This document shows positions 1-5,798 of a stretch of 9,229 nucleotides of DNA, piece by piece. Source of the stretch: CAZEPJ01 sp964514105 (GTDB taxonomy: Bacteria; Desulfobacterota; Desulfocorpusculales; Desulfocorpusculum); the NCBI GenBank assembly GCA_964514105.1, contig CAZEPJ010000103.1, positions 1-9,229 on the forward strand, in the 5' to 3' direction. A program made the translations under genes and the position numbers. Within the stretch, counting starts at the first letter, position 1. Each line of letters starts with the position of its first letter. Under the pieces are notes generated by a model. The model did not search any database, was not told where the DNA came from, and saw only the letters and a list, made by a program, of their open reading frames with translations.

Positions 1-64
1 CTGCAAGGGGAATTCCGGCCCTCTGCCCCTCGGGACGCAATGGACCTCTCCGGCCAAAAAACCC

Positions 65-94
65 TTGACAATGCCGGGCCCGGAAATGTATACA
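65..94 (+). promoter_or_regulatory. Sigma70-type promoter of the TRAP operon
   Basis: A perfect -35 box TTGACA lies at 65-70. An 18-nt spacer follows, then the -10-like TATACA at 89-94 (four of six matches to TATAAT). An A-tract at 56-61 just upstream could act as a weak UP element. Transcription would start near base 100, giving a leader of about 270 nt before dctP. No better promoter is visible closer to the gene. The call rests on consensus match and position alone. Confidence 0.65.
74..94. promoter_or_regulatory. Candidate operator: two palindromes inside the TRAP promoter
   Basis: Two perfect palindromes sit in the promoter. CCGGGCCCGG (74-83) fills the -35/-10 spacer, and TGTATACA (87-94) contains the -10 hexamer. 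A TGTATACA-type core resembles sites bound by FadR/VanR-type GntR repressors, a group that often controls organic-acid transporters. A protein bound here would block RNA polymerase. The palindromes are seen directly, while the regulator class is inferred and no regulator gene lies in the window. The GC-rich palindrome could be chance in DNA of this composition. Confidence 0.4.
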
Positions 95-100
95 GTGGTT

Positions 101-372
101 CCACGCGCGACATCGGGACCGGATGCGGTTGCCTCTCCTGCGGCGGCGAGAGTTTCCTGTGGGTCTGAACCAGCGGGAATCGGGGACTCCAGGCGGTTTG
201 GGGTTCTCCGTATTGATCTGGGACTTCACGGCGCCCATAGGCTGTCGGCATGGGGAACCGGCCGGATCTCCCCGGCGCGGGGTTCGGCAGGGACGGCCGC
301 TCAGTCAGTGGGGGCGCCGGGGGGATCTCCAAGTCGACCCGTCAACCCATCTACCCAAAGGAGGAGGCGTCC
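101..372 (+). promoter_or_regulatory. Long structured 5' leader of the TRAP operon
   Basis: This gene-free stretch lies between the inferred transcription start and dctP. Bases 264-278 can pair with 314-328 as an uninterrupted 15-bp RNA stem: 13 Watson-Crick pairs and two G-U pairs (264/328 and 269/323) enclosing a 35-nt loop. Two shorter pairings compete with it: CCCC (270-273) with GGGG (279-282), and GAACC (255-259) with GGTTC (281-285). The segment GGATCTCC occurs twice (264-271 and 323-330), and its CTCC could pair with the Shine-Dalgarno at 359-367. I recognise no known riboswitch class. Open frames across the stretch have no ribosome site and no recognisable protein. Bases 1-64 show nothing beyond the A-tract. 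Confidence 0.45.
357..367 (+). promoter_or_regulatory. Strong ribosome binding site of dctP
   Basis: The run AAAGGAGGAGG contains two overlapping Shine-Dalgarno cores. AGGAGG (359-364) lies 8 nt from the ATG at 373, and GGAGG (363-367) lies 5 nt from it. This fixes the start at 373, not at the in-frame ATG at 250. It also predicts strong translation, as expected for a periplasmic receptor made in excess over its membrane subunits. Confidence 0.85.
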
Positions 373-1455
373 ATGAAGAGGTCTTGGCTCGTGGCACTGG
401 TTTGTGTGGTCGGTGTCGTCCTGACGGCTGCGCCCGCCCTGGCACAGCAGAAGGACCCCCTGGAGGCATGGAAACCCAAATTCGATCCCTCCGGGGCCAA
501 GTACAAGTTCACGGTGTCCAATGTGTCCACTCCGGCCCTCAAGGGCGTCTTCGCCGGCTTCGCCATTCGGGATGCCCTCTGGGAGCGAACCAAGGGGCAG
601 ATGTATCTGGACTACAAGCCCTTCTCCATCCTGGGCGGCGAGGTGGAGGTCCTCAACCAGCTCCAGATGGGATCCATCCAGGGCATGGCCGTCAGCTCGG
701 TGGCCTCGACCAACCTGGGGCCCCGCTTCGGCGTGGTGAACCTTCCGTTCCTCATCGATTCCTTCGAGAAGCTGGACAAATTCGTGGGAAGCGGCAAACT
801 TTTCGACCACTTCCTCATGGCCATGGACCACCAGGGAATCATCGCCCTGGACATCACGGGATACGGCAACTACGGCTGGGCGAGCAAGACGCCCATCAAG
901 ACCATAGCGGATCTCAAGAAGGTCAAGATGCGCATCGCCGAGGCCGCCGTGAACAAGCTGACCTATGAGTCCTGGGGGACCAACCCCGTGGTCATGCCCT
1001 GGCCCGATGCCCACATGGCCCTCAAACAGGGGGTGATCGAGGGCCTGGACCATACCCTGATGGTCTGCAGCCTCACCAAGAAGTTCGAGCTGGTCAAGAA
1101 CTTCACGCAGATCAACTACGCCCAGGGGCTTTTCATCTGGACCTTCAACAAGAAGTGGTTCGAGGGCCTGCCCGCGGACATGCAGAAGGCCCTGCGGGAC
1201 GTTGTGAAGGAGGTCTCCGCCAAGATCCGGAAGGAGACCGTGGCCCAGGAGGACGAGGAGATCGAAAAGGCCAAGAAGGACGGGGTGCAGTTCTTCAAGC
1301 TGTCCGCCGAGGAGATGGAGATCCTCCGCAAGCAGGGCGACGCGGTGCACAAGAAATACGCGGATGAGATCAACAAGCTGTACCCGGGGGACAAGGAGAA
1401 GTTCGACGACTACCTCAAGGCCGTCCAGGACTACATGGGGTACAGGCGGCCGTAA
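373..1455 (+). CDS. dctP: TRAP transporter periplasmic solute-binding protein (DctP family)
   Basis: This is the extracytoplasmic receptor of a TRAP transporter. It captures the substrate, usually an organic acid, in the periplasm and delivers it to the DctQM membrane complex. The 360-aa product begins with a Sec signal peptide: MKR, a hydrophobic core at about residues 5-20, and a predicted cut after ALA at 22-24. No lipobox is present, so the mature protein should be soluble. The family pattern is clear: a KMRI segment carrying the arginine position that usually binds the substrate carboxylate, then a WPDAHMALKQGVIEG stretch matching the usual 'evy-ALq-GvvDG' motif. The C-terminal third is rich in charged helices. 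Length suits the family (about 320-360 aa). The start at 373 is supported by a strong ribosome site and the signal peptide. It is the first gene of dctPQM. The substrate is unknown. Confidence 0.95.
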   Translation: MKRSWLVALVCVVGVVLTAAPALAQQKDPLEAWKPKFDPSGAKYKFTVSNVSTPALKGVFAGFAIRDALWERTKGQMYLDYKPFSILGGEVEVLNQLQMGSIQGMAVSSVASTNLGPRFGVVNLPFLIDSFEKLDKFVGSGKLFDHFLMAMDHQGIIALDITGYGNYGWASKTPIKTIADLKKVKMRIAEAAVNKLTYESWGTNPVVMPWPDAHMALKQGVIEGLDHTLMVCSLTKKFELVKNFTQINYAQGLFIWTFNKKWFEGLPADMQKALRDVVKEVSAKIRKETVAQEDEEIEKAKKDGVQFFKLSAEEMEILRKQGDAVHKKYADEINKLYPGDKEKFDDYLKAVQDYMGYRRP

Positions 1456-1471
1456 CTGTTCTTGATGTGAG

Positions 1472-1496
1472 CGGGGCGGGCCCAGGGCCCGCCCCG
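1472..1496 (+). terminator. GC-rich hairpin between dctP and dctQ (attenuator or mRNA stabiliser)
   Basis: Bases 1472-1483 and 1485-1496 are perfect reverse complements separated by a single A. In practice this folds into a stem of about 10 bp with a small loop. The sequence that follows (GTCGTTGCGTTTCC) is not a proper U-tract, so full termination is unlikely. Placed 17 nt after the dctP stop, it fits a partial terminator or a 3' end that protects dctP mRNA, giving more receptor than permease. That role is inferred from position. Confidence 0.6.
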
Positions 1497-1529
1497 TCGT
1501 TGCGTTTCCATTCGCCCCCGAGGATGCCC

Positions 1530-2021
1530 ATGCTCCAGCAAGCCACGGTCTTTCTTGACAAGGTGATGACCTTCTTCGAGGAATGGTCCCTGTTCCTGGT
1601 GACCATGGTGTGCCTGATCGCGCTGTTCTTCAACGTGGTGCTACGGTACAGCTTCAACTATACCCTGGCGTGGTCCGAGGAACTGGTGCGGGAGGTGATC
1701 ATCTACACCACGTTCATCGGCTGCAGCGCAGCGGTCAAGGCCCGCTCCATGATCAAGATCGACGCGGTGATCCAGTTCTTTCCCAGCCTCAGGTTCCCCC
1801 TGGGCTTCTTCAGCCACCTGGTGACCCTGGTCTTCGCGTACATCATGATGGCCCTGGGTTGGAAGGTGGTGCTCCAGCAGGCCGAGACCAAGCAGTCGAC
1901 CCTCCTGCTGGAGATCCCCCTGGAGCTCCTCTTCGCGGTGATGCCGCTCATGGGGCTGATGATGTTTCTCCGCACCCTCCTGGTGATGCGGGAAGACATC
2001 CGCCAATGGCGGCAGAGTTGA
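1530..2021 (+). CDS. dctQ: TRAP transporter small permease subunit (DctQ family)
   Basis: This is the small integral membrane subunit of the TRAP transporter, which pairs with DctM in the inner membrane and helps dock the loaded receptor. The product is 163 aa, typical for DctQ, with four hydrophobic segments at about residues 18-38, 53-70, 91-111 and 130-151. The signature runs from residue 47: AWSEELVRE, then YTTFIGCSAA and KARSMIKID, matching the family's 'W.eE..r......iG......g.h..id' pattern. GAGG at 1520-1523 lies 6 nt from the ATG at 1530, so I prefer that start. An ATG at 1524 (165 aa) is in frame but directly abuts GAGG. A GTG at 1467 lies inside the preceding hairpin region and is unlikely. 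The gene lies 74 nt after dctP and 52 nt before dctM. Confidence 0.9.
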   Translation: MLQQATVFLDKVMTFFEEWSLFLVTMVCLIALFFNVVLRYSFNYTLAWSEELVREVIIYTTFIGCSAAVKARSMIKIDAVIQFFPSLRFPLGFFSHLVTLVFAYIMMALGWKVVLQQAETKQSTLLLEIPLELLFAVMPLMGLMMFLRTLLVMREDIRQWRQS

Positions 2022-2073
2022 TCCCCGCCATGCGTTCCACCCGAGATCGCAGACCTCAAGACGGAGCATATCC

Positions 2074-3393
2074 ATGGAAATGAGCCACCTGGTCATCCTG
2101 GCCATCGTCCTGGGGGGCATGGCGGCCCTGGTCCCCGTGTTCATGTGCCTGTTCTTCGCGGCGGTCATGGGGTTCCTCCTCTACACGGACCTCCCTCTCA
2201 TGACGCTGGTCCAGACCATGTTCCGAAGCATGGACAACTTCGCCCTGGTGGTGGTCCTGTTCTTCATCCTGTGCGGAAACATCATGACGGCCGGGACCCT
2301 GGTCCACAAGCTCATCAAGGCCGCCAACGCCCTGGTGAGCTGGCTCCCGGGCGGACTGGGCATGGCCGGGGTCATCGGCTGCGCCCTGTTCGGGGCCATC
2401 TCGGGATCCACCGTGGCCACGGTGGTGGCCCTGGGGGGCTTCATGATCCCCGCCCTCGTCGAGCACGGCTATCGGGAGAAGTACTCCGTCGGCCTCATGG
2501 CCACCTCCGGCAACCTGGGGATCATCATTCCGCCCAGCATCAGCATGATCCTCTGGTGCATGATCACCAACGTCTCCGTGGAGGGGCTGTTCCTGACGGG
2601 GTTCATTCCGGGGATCCTGATCACGCTGGGCGTCTGCACGTACACGTACTTCTACTACCGCAACCGCAAGGACTACCAGCGCCCACCGGTCCCGAGCCTC
2701 AAGGAGCTCCTGGGCATCCTGGGGGAGTGCTTCTGGGCGCTCATGCTTCCCGTGGTCATCTTCGCCGGGATCTTCACCGGGATCTTCACGGCCAACGAGG
2801 CCGCCGTGGTGGCCTGCGTGTACGCGTTCATCGTTGAGCTGTTCATCCACAAATCCATGAAGTTCAAGGATATCAAGCGGGTAACGGTCAACTCGGCCGT
2901 GACTTCCGCCACCCTGCTCATCATCGTGGCCGGGGCCACCTGCTTCGGCCGGTACCTCACCCTGGAGAACATCCCCAACCAGATCACCGACGCGGTCATG
3001 TCCGCCATCCACTCCCCCATGCTCTTCCTGCTGGTGGCCAACCTGCTGCTCTTCTCGGTGGGCATGTTCATGGACGTGATCTCGGCCACCCTGATCCTGG
3101 GGCCCATCTTCGTTCCCATGCTGCGGGAGTTCGGCATCGACATGATGCACTTCGGCCTGCTGTTCACCCTCAACCTGGCCATCGGCTACTGCACCCCCCC
3201 CGTGGGGGTGAGCCTGTACATCGTGGGGGCCATCGCCAAGCGGGATCTGATCTGGGTGACCAAGGCGGTCTTGCCGTTCCTCATCATCCAGATAGGCGTG
3301 CTGTTCCTCATGACCTACTGGCAGGACCTCAGCCTGTGGCTGCCCAAAGCCCTGGGATACTGGACCCCGGCGCCCCTTGTGCCCACCACCTGA
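2074..3393 (+). CDS. dctM: TRAP transporter large permease subunit (DctM family)
   Basis: This is the channel-forming subunit of the TRAP transporter. It moves the substrate across the inner membrane using a Na+ (or H+) gradient. The 439-aa product has the usual DctM length and about a dozen hydrophobic segments throughout. Two-fold repeat motifs are clear: GAISGSTVATVVALG (about 107-121) followed by ATSGNLGIIIPPSI (143-156) in the first half, and FMDVISATLILGPIFVPM (332-349) with AIGYCTPPVGVSLYI (369-383) in the second. These match the regions that form the substrate and ion sites in DctM/ion-transporter-superfamily structures. GGAG at 2063-2066 lies 7 nt from the ATG. A second ATG at 2080 is too far from it. 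This is the last gene of dctPQM. It ends 53 nt from the convergent LAB_N gene and is not fused to dctQ. Confidence 0.95.
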   Translation: MEMSHLVILAIVLGGMAALVPVFMCLFFAAVMGFLLYTDLPLMTLVQTMFRSMDNFALVVVLFFILCGNIMTAGTLVHKLIKAANALVSWLPGGLGMAGVIGCALFGAISGSTVATVVALGGFMIPALVEHGYREKYSVGLMATSGNLGIIIPPSISMILWCMITNVSVEGLFLTGFIPGILITLGVCTYTYFYYRNRKDYQRPPVPSLKELLGILGECFWALMLPVVIFAGIFTGIFTANEAAVVACVYAFIVELFIHKSMKFKDIKRVTVNSAVTSATLLIIVAGATCFGRYLTLENIPNQITDAVMSAIHSPMLFLLVANLLLFSVGMFMDVISATLILGPIFVPMLREFGIDMMHFGLLFTLNLAIGYCTPPVGVSLYIVGAIAKRDLIWVTKAVLPFLIIQIGVLFLMTYWQDLSLWLPKALGYWTPAPLVPTT

Positions 3394-3422
3394 ACGAGGG
3401 CGGTCGGCGAAGGTGTCCAGCG

Positions 3423-3440
3423 GGCATCCCGGCGGATGCC
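3423..3440. terminator. Small hairpin between convergent operons, possible weak bidirectional terminator
   Basis: GGCATCC (3423-3429) and GGATGCC (3434-3440) form a perfect 7-bp stem with a CGGC loop, in the 53-nt gap between the dctM stop and the LAB_N stop. Neither side has a U-tract (ATTCCCCTATTG on the + side), so it is not a canonical intrinsic terminator. Its position between converging genes is the main support. Confidence 0.35.
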
Positions 3441-3446
3441 ATTCCC

Positions 3447-3740
3447 CTATTGCTGCTCCCCTCGGGCCCCGCGTTTGCGATGGATGAGGACGAGGTTGCG
3501 GATGTAGATGAAGGAGCCCGTGCCCTGCCCCAGGATGAAGACGGGGTCCTGCCGGTACACGGCGTAGGCCAGCAGCACAAGACCCCCGGCCAGACTGAAG
3601 TACCAGAACGCCATGGGGATGACGCTCTCCTTGCGCCGCTCGGAGACGATCCATTGGATGAGAAACCGCACGGAGAACAGGGCCTGCCCCAGCAGCCCCA
3701 CCATCACCCAGGGGTTCATCAGCTCCGCCGCGAGCTTCAT
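3447..3740 (-). CDS. LAB_N (lipid A biosynthesis N-terminal) domain membrane protein
   Basis: This 97-aa inner-membrane protein consists almost wholly of the LAB_N domain (PF07578), found at the N-terminus of some LpxB proteins and as stand-alone proteins beside glycosyltransferases. Three hydrophobic segments fall at about residues 9-31, 41-61 and 67-86. Family residues are evident: GQALFSVRFLIQWIVSE (18-34), IPMAFWYFSL (41-50), and ILGQGTGSFIYIRNL (69-83). The ATG overlaps the stop of the upstream glycosyltransferase in an ATGA, which implies translational coupling. The exact biochemical role of stand-alone LAB_N proteins is not established. The domain resembles the three-helix PQ-loop/SWEET-like units, so a part in presenting or moving a lipid-linked sugar is plausible, as is simple membrane anchoring of the glycosyltransferase. 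Both are inference. Confidence 0.88.
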   Translation of the reverse strand: MKLAAELMNPWVMVGLLGQALFSVRFLIQWIVSERRKESVIPMAFWYFSLAGGLVLLAYAVYRQDPVFILGQGTGSFIYIRNLVLIHRKRGARGEQQ

Positions 3741-4465
3741 CGCCGCTCCTCTTCGATGCGGTAGCTCACCCGCCGCTTCTTGAGCCAGCGCACGCCCCAC
3801 AGGTCCAGGATCCCCCGGAAGAGCCGGTTGCGGATGTTGTACTTGGACACGCCGTGGCGCCGCGGGTGATGGCGAACCGGCACTTCGCAGACGCGCAAGC
3901 CCCGCATGCGGAACAGGGTGGGGAGAAACCGGTGCAGTCCATCGAAGGGGACCACGGCGTCCAGGCACTCCCGTCGGAACGCCTTGAGCCCGCAACCCGT
4001 GTCCCGGATATTCTCCATGGTGACCAGGTCCCTGGCGGCGTTGGCCACCCGGGTGGAGATGCGCTTGGACCAGGGGTCCTGACGCTTCTGGCGCCAGCCA
4101 CTGGCTGCGTCAAAGCGATCGAGCTTCTCCAGGAGCAACGGGATGTCGCGGGGGTCGTTCTGCAGGTCCCCGTCCAGGGTGATGATGACCCGTCCCCGGG
4201 CCGCGCGAAACCCGGCCCACAGGGCCGTGGACTGGCCGCAGTTCTCGGTGAGCCGCAGGTAACCGACCCGCGGGTCCTCCCGGTGGAGCCGGGCCAGGAT
4301 CCCGGGGGTCCCGTCCCCGCTGCCGTCGTCCACGAAGAGGACCTCGAATGCCCGGCCCGTGGGCTCCAGGACCTCCCGGACCCCCCCGGCCAGAGGCACC
4401 AAGGCCTCCTCCTCGTTGAAAACCGGAATCACCACGCTGTACTCTGGCCTCGCGCGATCTTCCAT
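3737..4465 (-). CDS. GT2 family glycosyltransferase, polyprenyl-phosphate sugar synthase-like
   Basis: The product probably transfers a sugar from a nucleotide donor to undecaprenyl phosphate at the inner face of the cytoplasmic membrane, like DPM1, GtrB or ArnC. The 242-aa protein is a single GT-A domain: YSVVIPVFNEEE (9-20), VDDGSGDGT (45-53), NCGQSTALWAGF (75-86), the DXD-containing LDGDLQNDP (97-105), RQKRQDP (125-131), and a late HRFLP and GVSKYN (178-182, 205-210). ArnC and GtrB continue for about 80 residues with two membrane helices. Here the chain stops after a basic amphipathic stretch (215-235), as in single-domain DPM1-like enzymes. Its ATGA overlap with the LAB_N gene suggests the two work together. 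A gap of 84 nt separates it from the glutaredoxin gene. The ribosome site is weak (AAGGA 2 nt from the ATG). The sugar is unknown. Confidence 0.88.
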   Translation of the reverse strand: MEDRARPEYSVVIPVFNEEEALVPLAGGVREVLEPTGRAFEVLFVDDGSGDGTPGILARLHREDPRVGYLRLTENCGQSTALWAGFRAARGRVIITLDGDLQNDPRDIPLLLEKLDRFDAASGWRQKRQDPWSKRISTRVANAARDLVTMENIRDTGCGLKAFRRECLDAVVPFDGLHRFLPTLFRMRGLRVCEVPVRHHPRRHGVSKYNIRNRLFRGILDLWGVRWLKKRRVSYRIEEERR

Positions 4466-4549
4466 GGTCCTTCGGCGCCCCCACTGCCCTCGGCACCCGC
4501 ATGGGCGGGGGAGGGGAGAGAGGGGGCATCCCCCGCTCAGGGGCCCCAG
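4466..4549 (-). other. Gap between redoxin and GT2 genes with short G/C hairpin
   Basis: The gap holds a 5-bp stem, GGGGG (4522-4526) with CCCCC (4530-4534). On the - strand it is followed by a pyrimidine run (CTCTCTCCCCTCCCC) and not a U-tract. I see no -35/-10 pair for the glycosyltransferase, so it may simply be read through from the upstream genes. Nothing else is recognisable. Confidence 0.3.
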
Positions 4550-4804
4550 TCAGGGCACCTCGGAATGCTGCCTGGCGCAGTTGACGATGGATCGGAGTCG
4601 ATCCGGATCGAATCCCACAAGGACGTCCGTGCCGCAGGTGGTCACCGGCACACTGCGCACCCCGGAGACCCGCACCAGCTCTTCCAGGGCCGACCGATCC
4701 CTGGTCACGTCCATCTCCGTGAACGCCACCCCTTCCTGCGCAAGGAACTCTTTCGCCTTCTTGCACCATGGGCACGTGGGGCTGGTGTAGATCCTGACCT
4801 CCAT
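4550..4804 (-). CDS. Glutaredoxin-like small thiol redox protein (CPWC)
   Basis: This 84-aa protein has a complete minimal glutaredoxin/NrdH-type fold and is probably a cytoplasmic thiol-disulfide reductant. The active site is C11-P-W-C14 after a beta strand (VRIYTSPT). The cis-proline loop is at RSVPV (50-54), and a GFDPDRL segment (64-70) matches the 'GFd...l' end of the family. CPWC differs from the classical CPYC of glutaredoxins and is common in short redoxins. Two further cysteines occur at 57 and 76. AAGGAG (4811-4816 on the + strand numbering) lies 6 nt before the ATG and overlaps the stop of the USP gene, so the two are probably translated together. The redox partner is unknown. The nearby permease, stress protein and ATP synthase give no specific answer. 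Confidence 0.87.
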   Translation of the reverse strand: MEVRIYTSPTCPWCKKAKEFLAQEGVAFTEMDVTRDRSALEELVRVSGVRSVPVTTCGTDVLVGFDPDRLRSIVNCARQHSEVP

Positions 4805-4814
4805 GGCAAACTCC

Positions 4815-5774
4815 TTACCCAGAGATTTCAGTCTTCCTCGGCCCCCGGACCGTTGCCGCGGGGGACACGAGGGCGATGGTGGGACTCACCGTTCGATGAA
4901 GGACGGACAGGGCCACCCCACCCAGGGTGAGGCGCTTCAATCCCGTTTGCCCCCGCCGCCCCATGACCACCGTCGTGTACGCCCCCAACTCGGCCTCGGC
5001 AGCGATCTCCTTGGCGGGGTCTCCCTTTCGCTCCACAAGCTGAACCCCCTCGCGAGCGATCCCCCATCGGGCCAGCCGCTCCTGCGCCCCCCTCAGGACC
5101 GCCTTGGCGTCCTTCACCTCAGGGCCTGCCACGCACAGGGTGGTGATCTTGGAGACCCCCTGCACGGCCCTGGCCATGCACACCGCGTGATCCAAGGCCT
5201 TCATGGCATTGGCGGATCCGTCCAGCGGGATGAGGATGCGGGGCAGCGGGCAGGCCTTGTCCTCGAGCACATGGGTGCCCACCAGATAGATGTCCATGCC
5301 CGTGGCCCGCTGGAGCAGGGTGAGGGCGGCGCTCCCCAGGTCATGTTCCGCATCGTCCTCCCCGAAGGTCCGAGCCAGGATCAAAGTGGAAAAGGCGCCC
5401 GCCTGGGCGTGGGCGAGCAGCTCCTTCCACACCTTGCCGTGGACCACCACCCGCCCGATCCTCGACCCCTGCAGCCCCATTCCCATGAGGATCTCGGCCC
5501 CCCGCTCCAGGATGGGAAAGATGTCCCTCCCATAGTGGAGCTCCCTCAGCTTTCGAAAGGCCTCCGACTCCTCCACGCGCAGCACCCGCAGATCACGATA
5601 ACCCGCATGACTGTTGAAATAACCGGCTCCGATGACGTGGATCAGGGTGATGCCCTGGATGGCCTCGCCGTACGGGGCGGCCAGGCATCCCGCATACTCC
5701 ACGGCCCGCGCGCTTTCGGCCGTGTCGTCAACGGGAACGAGGATCATGGGGATGGGGCATTCCAGCTCTTTCAT
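4815..5774 (-). CDS. Tandem two-domain universal stress protein (UspA family)
   Basis: This 319-aa cytoplasmic protein has two Usp domains in series, about residues 8-167 and 177-306. Each opens with the hallmark strand (MILVPVDDTAESA; RILIPLDGSANAM). The usual ATP motif is GxxGx9G(S/T). The second domain has GRRGQTGLKRLTLGG (272-286), with Gly where Ser/Thr is expected. The aligned stretch in the first domain, from residue 134, keeps the final GS (147-148) but has Ala and Phe at the first two Gly positions. Nucleotide binding may therefore be altered or shared. Usp proteins can bind ATP or AMP and regulate transporters (for example TeaD with the TRAP system TeaABC). The gene lies 24 nt after the permease and 10 nt before the redoxin, in one apparent operon. 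The ribosome site is weak, and an alternative ATG is at 5747. Confidence 0.92.
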   Translation of the reverse strand: MKELECPIPMILVPVDDTAESARAVEYAGCLAAPYGEAIQGITLIHVIGAGYFNSHAGYRDLRVLRVEESEAFRKLRELHYGRDIFPILERGAEILMGMGLQGSRIGRVVVHGKVWKELLAHAQAGAFSTLILARTFGEDDAEHDLGSAALTLLQRATGMDIYLVGTHVLEDKACPLPRILIPLDGSANAMKALDHAVCMARAVQGVSKITTLCVAGPEVKDAKAVLRGAQERLARWGIAREGVQLVERKGDPAKEIAAEAELGAYTTVVMGRRGQTGLKRLTLGGVALSVLHRTVSPTIALVSPAATVRGPRKTEISG

Positions 5775-5798
5775 GGGACCGTCCCGGGGCTGTCTGTG

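Noticed and set aside
250..372. Longer dctP start at the ATG at 250
   Set aside because: It would place 41 non-signal residues before a clear signal peptide. It also lacks the strong ribosome site found at 359-367.
65..376. 103-codon open frame through the dctP leader, and another from 123
   Set aside because: The first begins at the TTG of the -35 box, so it would not be transcribed from that promoter. Neither has a ribosome site or a recognisable product.
391..406. Sigma54-like TGGCAC...TTGTG sequence
   Set aside because: It lies inside the dctP signal peptide coding region, downstream of the start, and the GC element at -12 is imperfect.
301..1350. 349-codon open frame on the - strand opposite dctP
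   Set aside because: It is the antisense shadow of a clear signal-peptide-bearing receptor. Its product is a low-complexity run of H, G, L, D and E with no domain pattern, as GC-rich third positions produce.
2056..3654. 532-codon open frame on the - strand opposite dctM
   Set aside because: The product is mostly H, D, E, G and Q, with no hydrophobic core or motif. It spans dctM and runs into the opposing LAB_N gene, so it is a composition artefact.
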